DNA of 14,205 nt from the NCBI GenBank assembly GCA_943913205.1, contig CALTWN010000025.1:1-14205 (forward strand). Reading direction: 5' to 3'. Positions 7,512 to 14,205 of this stretch are shown in pieces; the first letter of the stretch is position 1; each line of letters starts with the position of its first letter. The notes below the pieces were generated by a model, which made no database searches, was not told where the DNA came from, and was given only the letters and a program-made list of their open reading frames with translations. The translations under genes and the position numbers were made by a program. This DNA is from an uncultured Bartonella sp. Lineage in GTDB: Bacteria; Pseudomonadota; Alphaproteobacteria; Rhizobiales; Rhizobiaceae.

Positions 7512-7886
7512 TTAGCTTTTTTTACGATAATCTTTCTTCTCAGCTATACGTGCAGCTTTACCTGTAAGACCGCGCAAATAATATAATTTTGCGCGACGAA
7601 CACGACCGCGCCGTACAACTTCAACCGATTCTATAAGCGGTGTATAAACAGGAAATACGCGCTCTACGCCCTCACCATAAGAAATCTTTCGCACTGTAAA
7701 GGTTTCGTTCAATCCGCCACCTTTACGCGCTATACAAACGCCTTCATATGCTTGAACACGAGTACGAGTACCTTCGGTAACGCGAACAGAAACACGTACC
7801 GTATCGCCTGGTTGAAACTCTGGTAATTTGCGTTTTTCTTCTATTTTTGCCTTTTGCAAAGCATCTATTTCATCAATAATATTCAT
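7512..7886 (-). CDS. rplS: 50S ribosomal protein L19
   Basis: L19 lies at the 30S-50S interface of the ribosome. From ATG 7886 the protein is 124 residues: MNIIDEIDALQKAK at the start, the conserved core LPEFQPGDTVRVSVRVTEG (21-39), RVQAYEGVCIARKGGGLNET (43-62) and the basic end VRRGRVRRAKLYYLRGLTGKAA (91-112 region). The open frame runs back a further 25 codons to a GTG at 7961, but the ATG has AGAAGGA at 7895-7901, 8 nt upstream, and matches the universal L19 N-terminus, so the extension is non-coding leader. Placement after trmD is the classic bacterial order. A 161-bp gap separates the two and holds extensive predicted structure. Transcription ends at the terminator just downstream. Confidence 0.97.
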   Translation of the reverse strand: MNIIDEIDALQKAKIEEKRKLPEFQPGDTVRVSVRVTEGTRTRVQAYEGVCIARKGGGLNETFTVRKISYGEGVERVFPVYTPLIESVEVVRRGRVRRAKLYYLRGLTGKAARIAEKKDYRKKS

Positions 7887-8047
7887 AGAATATATCCTTC
7901 TAAGGTTATTTTCAAATAGCCAGAGCGCTCTATGTTTACAAAACTTATAAACCCACAACACTGTATTTGTGGCAGGAGCGTATACACCATTTATTAATTT
8001 GAGGCAGTTATTTTTTTAACCTAATTTACATTATGAATCAATAGTGT
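7887..8047 (-). promoter_or_regulatory. structured 5' leader of rplS (candidate L19 autoregulatory element)
   Basis: The trmD-rplS gap reads on the - strand as a chain of inverted repeats placed end to end. CCACAA (7967-7972) pairs with TTGTGG (7953-7958) across an 8-nt loop. GTTTA (7948-7952) pairs with TAAAC (7934-7938) across 9 nt, starting at the very next base. CGCTC (7976-7980) can pair with GAGCG (7926-7930), which would enclose both hairpins as a three-way junction. GGCTATTT with AAATAACC (7904-7921; one C-A mismatch) forms a last hairpin 2 nt before the ribosome-binding site. A weak promoter match, TTGATT (8036-8041) with 17 nt to TAAAAA (8013-8018), could start a separate rplS transcript. 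The pairings are seen by eye; a regulatory role is inference from the known habit of ribosomal-protein mRNAs, including L19 leaders in other phyla. Confidence 0.45.
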
Positions 8048-8734
8048 TTATAAGTTTTTGTGCAATTTATACAAATCAGGACGCCGTTTCTTGGTTACAA
8101 GCAATGATTGTTCATAGCGCCATTTCTCAATATTTTTATGATTCCCATTTAAAAGCACTTCTGGAATTTCACAATCTTCGAATATTCTGGGGCGTGTATA
8201 TTGTGGATATTCTAATAAATGATTCTCAAAGCTTTCGCATTGTGCAGAAGCTGTATTGCCCATAGTTCCCAATAATAATCGTATAACACTATCTAATACT
8301 ACAAAGGCAGCAGCCTCTCCGCCAGATAAAATAAAATCACCTATCGATAATTCGTGCAACTTTCGTTTTTCAATAACTCTTTGATCTATACCTTCAAACC
8401 TGCCGCAGATTAAAGTTAAATTTTCATATGTAGATATTTTTTTAGCTAAATCTTGATTAAAAACTTGCCCCCTTGGACTCATCAAAAAGCGCGGTCCGCT
8501 CTCTTTTATAGAATCAATTGCAGCAGCCATAACATCAGCACGTAGCACCATACCAGCTCCACCACCCGCAGGTGTATCATCAACTGATCTATGCTTATCT
8601 GTAGCGAAATCTCTTATATTAACTATATTTAGCTGCCAATATTTGTTTAATAAAGCTTTACCCGATAAGGATTCTGATAAAAACCCAGGAAACATTTGCG
8701 GATATAAAGTAACTATATTAACTTTTAAAACCAT
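8048..8734 (-). CDS. trmD: tRNA (guanine37-N1)-methyltransferase
   Basis: TrmD methylates N1 of G37 next to the anticodon and prevents +1 frameshifting; it is an essential SPOUT-fold (trefoil knot) homodimer. The 228-residue protein shows KHRSVDDTPAGGGAGMV (47-63; the alphaproteobacterial version of the DDxPxGGGPGM loop), the knot motifs MSPRG (85-89), LICGRFEGIDQRV (108-120) and SIGDFILSGGE (130-140), and the C-terminal LLEYPQYTRP with GNHKNIEKWR. Arg152 matches the catalytic Arg154 of E. coli TrmD. Glu167 stands at the position of catalytic Asp169. The C-terminal region is a little short compared with E. coli. It starts at ATG 8734, one base after the rimM stop (8736-8738), with no clear ribosome-binding site, so translation is probably coupled to rimM. 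Confidence 0.96.
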   Translation of the reverse strand: MVLKVNIVTLYPQMFPGFLSESLSGKALLNKYWQLNIVNIRDFATDKHRSVDDTPAGGGAGMVLRADVMAAAIDSIKESGPRFLMSPRGQVFNQDLAKKISTYENLTLICGRFEGIDQRVIEKRKLHELSIGDFILSGGEAAAFVVLDSVIRLLLGTMGNTASAQCESFENHLLEYPQYTRPRIFEDCEIPEVLLNGNHKNIEKWRYEQSLLVTKKRRPDLYKLHKNL

Positions 8735-8735
8735 A

Positions 8736-9245
8736 TCATATATCTATTAACGCTAAGGCATCTGCAGACAGTACTATAAACCCAGCTTTTACATTAATTA
8801 TAGGCACATATAAGGTCTTAAAAGGTATAAAAAAACTTGACCTATTTTCGCTCTTAATCTCTAATATTTCACCGGCGCCAAAATTATGGATGGCTATAAT
8901 ACTACCATAAATATTATCATTAATATCTTTTACAACAAGATTAAGAAGATCTCTATGGTAAAACTCATCTTCCTCCAGCGGCGCCAACTGTTCAGCTTTT
9001 ATATAAAGATTAGTTCCTTTTAGCTCTTCGGCCTGGTTGCGATTTATAATATGTTTAAATTTTACTAATAAATTTTTTGCTGTAATTTTACAAGATTTAA
9101 TTTCATAAATATTGCCATGCTTATCATACAGATAATCATAACTTTCTATCCCATTTTCGGCCTCGCTAAAAGATTTTAACTTAACCGCACCATCTACACC
9201 ATGAACCCCTGAAATATAAGCTATAACTATATAATCTTTAGGCAT
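8736..9245 (-). CDS. rimM: 16S rRNA processing / 30S maturation factor
   Basis: RimM binds S19 and helps assemble the 30S subunit head. The protein has 169 residues: an N-terminal RimM beta-barrel (VIAYISGVHGVDGAVKLKSF at about 7-26, matching the family's G-x-HGxxGxVxxK signature), and a C-terminal PRC-barrel from about residue 95 (DLLNLVVKDINDNIYGSI, then the GAGEILEIK motif and a FIPF near 139-142). Adjacent trmD confirms the call. The ATG at 9245 follows the atpC stop by 7 bp and has no Shine-Dalgarno sequence, suggesting reinitiation after atpC. In most bacteria the gene before rimM is rpsP, or ffh-rpsP; its absence here makes this junction unusual. Confidence 0.94.
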   Translation of the reverse strand: MPKDYIVIAYISGVHGVDGAVKLKSFSEAENGIESYDYLYDKHGNIYEIKSCKITAKNLLVKFKHIINRNQAEELKGTNLYIKAEQLAPLEEDEFYHRDLLNLVVKDINDNIYGSIIAIHNFGAGEILEIKSENRSSFFIPFKTLYVPIINVKAGFIVLSADALALIDI

Positions 9246-9252
9246 ATTTATT

Positions 9253-9648
9253 TTACAAACTGTGCCTCAAAGATGACAATTGATAGAACAAATCTTCATG
9301 CTTATTACGCTCATGCATAGTTTCAGCATTTTGTGACGCATGTTGAGCCGCTTCGATTCTACCTTCAAGTGAAGTATTATCCAGGGCATCTAAATGCGTA
9401 ACGCTATCTAATAACAAGGTAACTACATTATTGGTTATTTGAACAAATCCACCATAAGTTATATAAGTATCATCATTATCAATTGTTGTTATTATTATTT
9501 TGCCAGGAATTACCATACTTATTAAGGGTGCGTGGTTAACTAAAATAGTGATATTGCCATTTAATGTAGGCACGACCACCCCTTTAACTTGCTTAGCAAA
9601 AACCATTTGTTCAGGTGTTACAATTTCTAAAAGAAAGTTGTTCTTCAC
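9253..9648 (-). CDS. atpC: ATP synthase F1 subunit epsilon
   Basis: The epsilon subunit sits on the central stalk, couples gamma rotation to the c-ring and can inhibit ATP hydrolysis. It has 131 residues: an N-terminal beta-sandwich (FLLEIVTPEQMVFAKQVKGVVVPTLNGN at about 5-32, then ILVNHAPLISMVIPGKI and the YGGFVQITNNVVTLLLDS strand pair) and a short helical C-terminal part rich in charged residues. The start is GTG at 9648, whose G is also the last base of the atpD TAG stop (TAGTG), with GGGA 8 nt upstream inside atpD. This 1-base overlap points to tight translational coupling. It is the last gene of atpHAGDC. Confidence 0.95.
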   Translation of the reverse strand: MKNNFLLEIVTPEQMVFAKQVKGVVVPTLNGNITILVNHAPLISMVIPGKIIITTIDNDDTYITYGGFVQITNNVVTLLLDSVTHLDALDNTSLEGRIEAAQHASQNAETMHERNKHEDLFYQLSSLRHSL

Positions 9649-11120
9649 TATTTAGTTCCCAATTCTTCACTTAATTTTTTAGCCTTTGATATAGCCTCTT
9701 CTATTGTTCCTACCATATAAAAAGCAGCTTCTGGCAAATCATCATATTCCCCATTACATATAGCTTTAAAGCTTTTAATAGTATCTTGCAACGATACTAA
9801 CTTACCAGGAGCACCCGTAAATACTTCTGCAACATGAAAAGGCTGAGATAAAAAGCGCTCTATTTTACGCGCCCTAGCTACAACTAATTTATCATCAGCC
9901 GAAAGTTCATCCATACCCAAAATAGCAATTATATCTTGTAAAGATTTATAGCGTTGTAAAATAGTTTGAACCTGACGAGCTACATCATAATGTTCTTGGC
10001 CTACAATCATTGGATCTAAGATACGCGAAAAAGAATCTAAAGGGTCAACCGCCGGGTAAATACCTTTTTCAGCTATAGATCGTGAAAGCACTGTTGTTGA
10101 ATCTAAATGTGCAAAAGAAGCAGCAGGTGCCGGATCGGTTAAATCATCTGCAGGCACATAAACAGCTTGAACAGATGTAATAGAGCCTTTGGTTGTAGTT
10201 GTAATACGCTCTTGTAAAGCCCCCATATCGGTTGCCAAAGTTGGTTGATAGCCAACAGCTGAGGGTATACGACCCAATAAAGCAGAAACCTCTGAGCCAG
10301 CTTGTGTAAAGCGAAATATATTATCTACAAAAAATAAAACATCCTGACCTTGATCTCTAAAATGCTCAGCGATAGTAAGACCAGATAAGGCAACTCGAGC
10401 ACGGGCCCCCGGAGGTTCATTCATTTGACCATAAACTAAAGCACATTTAGAACCTTTTACAGAACCATTATTTTCTGAAGGGTCAACATTAACTTTTGAT
10501 TCTATCATTTCATTGTAAAGATCATTACCTTCTCGGGTTCGTTCCCCTACACCCGCAAACACAGAATAGCCGCCATGAGCCTTGGCTATATTGTTAATAA
10601 GCTCCATAATAAGAACTGTTTTACCAACACCAGCACCGCCAAATAATCCAACTTTACCCCCTTTAGAATAAGGTGCCAAAAGGTCAATAACCTTAATACC
10701 TGTTTCCAAAATCTTTAAATCTGTAGATTGTTCAACATATGCAGGAGCCTCTTGATGAATAGATCTTGTAAGGTTAGCACCAATTTCACCTAATTCATCT
10801 ATTGGCTCACCAATAACATTTATAATACGTCCAAGAGTAGCCTCACCTACAGGCACCTTAATAGGCGCACCTAAATCACGTACCTTTTGCCCACGAACAA
10901 GCCCCTCGGTGGTATCCATAGCTATAGCACGTATAGTATTTTCGCCGAGTTGTTGAGCCACCTCTAAAATAAGCTTTTTACCTTGATTTTCGGTTTCAAG
11001 CGCATTTAAAATTAAAGGCAACTTATCTGAAAACTCCACATCGACTACAGCACCGATAACTTGCGTTATATGCCCAATAGTACTATTTTCGTTAGTTTTT
11101 TCTGCAATATTTATTGACAT
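9648..11120 (-). CDS. atpD: ATP synthase F1 subunit beta
   Basis: The catalytic subunit of F1; three copies alternate with alpha and make ATP from ADP and phosphate. From ATG 11120 it has 490 residues. Seen: the P-loop GGAGVGKT (161-168), GERTREGNDLY from about 192 (with the catalytic Glu region), VYGQMNEPPGARARVALSGLT, FVDNIFRFTQAGSEVSALLGR (Walker B strand) and RARKIERFLSQPF near the C-terminus. The insert VNVDPSENNGSVKGSKCALVYG resembles the longer Brucella/Bartonella-type beta subunits rather than the shorter rhizobial loop (recollection, not alignment). A second ATG at 11126 is only 2 nt from the AAGAAGG ribosome-binding site; the ATG at 11120 has the proper 8-nt spacing. It lies 18 bp after atpG. 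Confidence 0.98.
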   Translation of the reverse strand: MSINIAEKTNENSTIGHITQVIGAVVDVEFSDKLPLILNALETENQGKKLILEVAQQLGENTIRAIAMDTTEGLVRGQKVRDLGAPIKVPVGEATLGRIINVIGEPIDELGEIGANLTRSIHQEAPAYVEQSTDLKILETGIKVIDLLAPYSKGGKVGLFGGAGVGKTVLIMELINNIAKAHGGYSVFAGVGERTREGNDLYNEMIESKVNVDPSENNGSVKGSKCALVYGQMNEPPGARARVALSGLTIAEHFRDQGQDVLFFVDNIFRFTQAGSEVSALLGRIPSAVGYQPTLATDMGALQERITTTTKGSITSVQAVYVPADDLTDPAPAASFAHLDSTTVLSRSIAEKGIYPAVDPLDSFSRILDPMIVGQEHYDVARQVQTILQRYKSLQDIIAILGMDELSADDKLVVARARKIERFLSQPFHVAEVFTGAPGKLVSLQDTIKSFKAICNGEYDDLPEAAFYMVGTIEEAISKAKKLSEELGTK

Positions 11121-11128
11121 ATACATTA

Positions 11129-11135
11129 CCTTCTT
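11129..11135 (-). promoter_or_regulatory. ribosome-binding site that sets the atpD start
   Basis: AAGAAGG on the - strand in the atpG-atpD gap. It is 8 nt before the ATG at 11120 but only 2 nt before the ATG at 11126, so the inner start is preferred, shortening AtpD by two residues. Confidence 0.65.
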
Positions 11136-11138
11136 GTT

Positions 11139-12011
11139 TTAAAGCGCCTCGGCACCAGCAATAATTTCTATTAATTCTGTTGTAATTTTTGCTTGTCTTT
11201 GTCTGTTATAAGACACTGACAACCTATCTATCATATCACCAGCATTACGGCTAGCATTATCCATTGCGGTCATTTTAGCTCCCATTTCCCCAGCAATATT
11301 CTCTAGCAAAACATTAAAAATTTGCACAGATATATTATGCTTTGCCAATGATTCTAAAATAGTTTCCACATTAGGTTCATACTCAAATACATTTTGTGTC
11401 TGAATATTATTATCGCCCGCTAACTTAAATGGTATAAGCGCCTGTATTTTAGGTTCTTGCTGCATTACATTTTTAAAGCGAGAATAAACTAGCAAACATA
11501 TGTCAAATTCATCTTGTTCAAAACGACCTAGTACATTGTTTGCTATTTCTTGACCATGCTCATATCCAATTTTTTTAACATCACGTAAACTTATGTGATC
11601 AACCATAAGGTCACCATAATCTCTTTGCAGCATATCACGGCCCTTTTTACCCACAGTAATAAGTTTAACTTTTTTATTCTGCAGAATAAGGCTTTTAATT
11701 TTTTCGCGCGCCTCTCTAACTATATGGCTATTAAATCCACCACAAAGTCCGCGTTCTGCTGTACATATTATAATTAAATAAGTATCAGATTTCACGGGTG
11801 CCTGTAAAAATGAAGGTAACTCTTGGGGAGCAACATCAGATACTAAATTACTAATAAGTCTAGCCATCCGCTCATTGTAAGGACGAGCAGATTCTACAGC
11901 CTCTTGCGCTTTTCGTAACTTTGCTGCTGCCACCATCTGCATAGCTTTAGTTATTTTTTGCGTTGATTTAACTGAAAAAATACGATCCTTAAGATCTTTC
12001 AATGAAGCCAT
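11139..12011 (-). CDS. atpG: ATP synthase F1 subunit gamma
   Basis: Gamma is the rotor shaft inside the alpha3-beta3 ring. The 290-residue protein has the two conserved terminal helices that form the coiled coil: MASLKDLKDRIFSVKSTQKI followed by TKAMQMVAAAKLRKAQ (1-36), and at the C-terminus ASRNAGDMIDRLSVSYNRQR then QAKITTELIEIIAGAEAL. The middle domain carries the family motif ERGLCGGFNSHI (85-96 region). Length is normal for alphaproteobacteria. The ATG at 12011 has no close Shine-Dalgarno sequence; an AGG lies about 12 nt upstream. The 30-bp gap after atpA is the largest in the atp cluster. Confidence 0.97.
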   Translation of the reverse strand: MASLKDLKDRIFSVKSTQKITKAMQMVAAAKLRKAQEAVESARPYNERMARLISNLVSDVAPQELPSFLQAPVKSDTYLIIICTAERGLCGGFNSHIVREAREKIKSLILQNKKVKLITVGKKGRDMLQRDYGDLMVDHISLRDVKKIGYEHGQEIANNVLGRFEQDEFDICLLVYSRFKNVMQQEPKIQALIPFKLAGDNNIQTQNVFEYEPNVETILESLAKHNISVQIFNVLLENIAGEMGAKMTAMDNASRNAGDMIDRLSVSYNRQRQAKITTELIEIIAGAEAL

Positions 12012-12041
12012 ATAATTTTACAACCTATATTAAAAATTACG

Positions 12042-13586
12042 TTAAGAAGTTACTACCTTAATAAAATTTTTGCTATACTGGGCAATAATATCCTTCAATT
12101 TAGCTTTCACCTCATCTGTAATTTGCTTTGAACTAGCAATATTTGCTAATAAATCATTGTGATCAGTACGAAGCATCAACAATAAATTCTCTTCATATTT
12201 AGAGATATCCGATGGCGCGATTTCATCCAAATAGCCATTAACACCGGCAAATATTACAGCCACTTGTTCCTCTGTTTTGAGTGGTGAAAATTGCGGTTGC
12301 TTAAGCAATTGCGTAAGTATTTCGCCTCTATTTAATAAACGTTGTGTTGTAGCATCTAAATCAGAACCAAATTGAGCAAAAGCTGCCATTTCGCGATATT
12401 GCGCCAATTCCCCCTTAATAGATCCGGCCACTTGCTTCATTGCTTTTATTTGCGCAGCTGAGCCAACACGCGAAACTGAAATACCAACATTTACAGCAGG
12501 TCTAATACCCTGGTGAAATAAATTTGTTTCTAAGAAAATTTGTCCGTCAGTAATGGAAATAACATTAGTTGGAATATAAGCAGAAACATCATTTGCCTGC
12601 GTTTCTATAATAGGCAGAGCTGTTAATGAGCCAGCGCCATTTTCATCACTAAGCTTAGCCGCCCTTTCTAATAAGCGCGAATGCAGGTAAAATACATCCC
12701 CAGGGTAAGCTTCACGCCCTGGAGGACGGCGCAATAGCAATGACATTTGACGATATGCAACAGCATGCTTAGATAGATCATCATAAGCGATAAGAGCGTG
12801 CATAGAATTATCACGAAAATATTCGCCCATTGTACAGCCAGTAAATGGAGCTAAAAATTGCAGCGGAGCAGAATCAGAAGCTGTAGCTGCAATAATTATA
12901 GAATAAGGCAATGCACCATTTTCTTCCAGAACCTTAACAAATTGCGCTACCGTAGACCGCTTTTGACCTATCGCCACATATATACAATATAATTTTTCTT
13001 TTTCATCGCCAGACTCATGCGCTGGCTTTTGATTCAAAAAACTATCTAAAACTATAGTAGTTTTACCAGTTTGGCGGTCTCCTATAATAAGTTCACGCTG
13101 TCCCCTACCAATCGGTATAAGGGCATCAATAGCTTTAATACCTGTAGACATAGGCTCATGCACAGACTTACGTGCAATAATACCTGGCGCTTTTATATCA
13201 ACGCGTCTTCTCTCCACAGCTTCTATCGGACCTTTGCCATCAATAGGATTACCTAAAGCGTCAACAACACGCCCAAGTAAACCAGGCCCTACAGGAACAT
13301 CAACAATCGCCTTAGTACGTTTTACAACATCGCCTTCACGAATTTCACGATCAGAGCCAAAAATAACTACGCCAACATTATCGCTTTCTAAATTTAGCGC
13401 CATACCGCGCGATCCATTAGCAAATTCTACCATTTCTCCGGCTTGGATGTTGTCTAAACCATAGATGGTAGCAATACCGTCACCCACTGATATAACATAG
13501 CCAATTTCTAAGAGCTCTGCTTCTTGGTTAAAATTTGATATTTCTTCTTTTAAGATTTTTGAAACCTCCGACGGTTTTATATCCAT
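12042..13586 (-). CDS. atpA: ATP synthase F1 subunit alpha
   Basis: The non-catalytic nucleotide-binding subunit of F1. It has 514 residues: an N-terminal beta-barrel (EIGYVISVGDGIATIYGLDNIQ from 27), the P-loop GDRQTGKT (169-176), the alpha-family signature PAVNVGISVSRVGSAAQ with the arginine finger Arg373, and a helical C-terminal domain. The N-terminal helix MDIKPSEVSKILKEEISNF is the part that binds the delta subunit. The ATG at 13586 overlaps the atpH TGA by one base (TGATG) and has GAGG (13594-13597) 7 nt upstream inside atpH, giving coupled translation. Confidence 0.98.
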   Translation of the reverse strand: MDIKPSEVSKILKEEISNFNQEAELLEIGYVISVGDGIATIYGLDNIQAGEMVEFANGSRGMALNLESDNVGVVIFGSDREIREGDVVKRTKAIVDVPVGPGLLGRVVDALGNPIDGKGPIEAVERRRVDIKAPGIIARKSVHEPMSTGIKAIDALIPIGRGQRELIIGDRQTGKTTIVLDSFLNQKPAHESGDEKEKLYCIYVAIGQKRSTVAQFVKVLEENGALPYSIIIAATASDSAPLQFLAPFTGCTMGEYFRDNSMHALIAYDDLSKHAVAYRQMSLLLRRPPGREAYPGDVFYLHSRLLERAAKLSDENGAGSLTALPIIETQANDVSAYIPTNVISITDGQIFLETNLFHQGIRPAVNVGISVSRVGSAAQIKAMKQVAGSIKGELAQYREMAAFAQFGSDLDATTQRLLNRGEILTQLLKQPQFSPLKTEEQVAVIFAGVNGYLDEIAPSDISKYEENLLLMLRTDHNDLLANIASSKQITDEVKAKLKDIIAQYSKNFIKVVTS

Positions 13587-14161
13587 CAGCTAACCTCTTT
13601 TAATGCAAATTTAAGCGATTTTAATTTAGTTGAAATTGACTCATCTATTTGGTAAGAATCAAAATTAACTATGAAACCACCAATTATAGATTTATCTATG
13701 CGGGTTGTTAATAAAATACTTTTGTTAACAAATTCTTTAAGAGATGAACAGAGCTCGTTTTTTTCGTCATTACTTAGTTCTGATGCAGTAACTACCTCAA
13801 CATCTAATTGCTTACGCATCTCTAAAAGCAGTTTTTGAAAAGCTTTATAAATATTGATAAATATTGATAAGCGACCATTTTTCACCAAAATATTTAAAAA
13901 CTTATATATTATATTTTTGTCATCTACCTGGCCAAAAAGCTCTGTAGATATAACATAAATTAAATGCTGCATACGTTCTTTAGTGCAAGTAGGACATTTA
14001 AGAGCTTTTACCAAACTTTTATTCTGCTCAAATAATAGGTTAACATTAGAAAGTTGTTTTTCCAAAGTTTCAAGACTATTAGTTTGTAGCGCCAACTCAA
14101 ATAATGACTTAGCATACCGCCGCGCTATCTTAGCATTTATCAAGGAGCTGTGCTTTACCAA
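13586..14161 (-). CDS. atpH: ATP synthase F1 subunit delta
   Basis: Delta caps F1 and joins it to the b-subunit peripheral stalk. The 191-residue protein has the N-terminal helical bundle motif ARRYAKSLFELAL (13-25) and the C-terminal signature IDKSIIGGFIVNFDSYQIDESISTKL-like segment (about 158-183) ending in LKSLKFALKEVS. The start is TTG at 14161: GAGAG lies 6 nt upstream (14168-14172), the frame is closed by TAA just before it, no in-frame ATG occurs until about residue 64, and the encoded HSSL...ARRYA agrees with relatives. Residues 56-59 read CPTC, an unusual CxxC where the family normally has a Ser-Pro stretch. First gene of atpHAGDC; the F0 genes are elsewhere, as is normal in alphaproteobacteria. 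Confidence 0.94.
   Translation of the reverse strand: MVKHSSLINAKIARRYAKSLFELALQTNSLETLEKQLSNVNLLFEQNKSLVKALKCPTCTKERMQHLIYVISTELFGQVDDKNIIYKFLNILVKNGRLSIFINIYKAFQKLLLEMRKQLDVEVVTASELSNDEKNELCSSLKEFVNKSILLTTRIDKSIIGGFIVNFDSYQIDESISTKLKSLKFALKEVS
13851..13870. repeat. 10-bp perfect tandem duplication inside atpH
   Basis: ATATTGATAA occurs twice head to tail. It lies in codons for SIFINIYK of the delta subunit, in a poorly conserved segment. Because the unit is not a multiple of three, the two copies are read in different frames; loss or gain of one unit would break the gene. Confidence 0.7.
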
Positions 14162-14193
14162 TGAAGGCTCTCTTTATAGTATATTGAACAAAA

Positions 14194-14202
14194 ATTATAA
14201 CA
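14194..14202 (-). promoter_or_regulatory. extended -10 promoter of the atpHAGDC operon
   Basis: On the - strand TG-T-TATAAT, a perfect -10 box (14194-14199) with the extended TG motif (14201-14202). It is 32 bp before the TTG start of atpH, giving a leader of about 25 nt. The -35 region lies beyond the window edge. A second, weaker TATAAA just downstream lacks a partner. Confidence 0.5.
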
Positions 14203-14205
14203 TAG

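Noticed and set aside
7887..7961. N-terminal extension of L19 by 25 residues from a GTG
   Set aside because: The internal ATG has a well-placed AGAAGGA and gives the universal MNIID N-terminus; the extension overlaps the folded leader.
8044..8265. 73-codon open frame on the + strand
   Set aside because: Antisense to the 3' end of trmD; composition follows the complement of trmD codons and there is no start signal.
1..14205. Mobile element, phage, defence system, CRISPR, tRNA or rRNA
   Set aside because: I looked on both strands for regular spaced repeats, terminal inverted repeats with transposase, tRNA cloverleaf ends and unexplained gene clusters. Every long frame belongs to a known core family, and no gap exceeds 161 bp.

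Overview
The window is a stretch of core housekeeping genes from an AT-rich alphaproteobacterium. The ATP synthase, succinate dehydrogenase and rsmB-heparinase genes all resemble those of Hyphomicrobiales (rhizobia, Brucella, Bartonella and relatives). The low GC, tight packing, several overlapping genes and frequent weak or TTG/GTG starts suggest a fairly streamlined, possibly host-associated genome. Placement below order level cannot be made from the sequence alone.

Layout: the left edge carries the last 65 codons of an RsmB-type rRNA methyltransferase and a complete heparinase II/III-family gene on the + strand. Everything from 1974 to the right edge is on the - strand. Read in the direction of transcription (right to left) these are: the F1 sector of ATP synthase, atpH-atpA-atpG-atpD-atpC; then, 4 bp after the atpC stop codon's neighbour region closes and with only 7 bp between genes, rimM-trmD-rplS (ribosome maturation, tRNA m1G37 methylation, ribosomal protein L19); a clear intrinsic terminator; a good sdhC promoter; sdhC-sdhD-sdhA-sdhB (complex II); plsC (phosphatidic acid synthesis); and a penicillin-binding-protein-type D-Ala-D-Ala carboxypeptidase, which meets the heparinase gene tail to tail with overlapping stop codons.

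How the genes work together: complex II feeds electrons from succinate into the quinone pool and the F1 genes encode the catalytic part of the enzyme that uses the resulting proton gradient. The middle block serves ribosome assembly and decoding fidelity. plsC and the carboxypeptidase serve the envelope.

I see no CRISPR array, insertion sequence, phage gene, toxin-antitoxin pair, tRNA or rRNA here, and no evidence for an undescribed multi-gene system. The items most worth a second look are a densely folded 5' leader before rplS (a possible three-way junction), the direct atpC-rimM junction, the sdh-plsC-dac gene order, and an apparent Asp-to-Glu change at a catalytic position of TrmD. Several gene starts are corrected here relative to the longest open frame: sdhA, sdhD, rplS and atpD.
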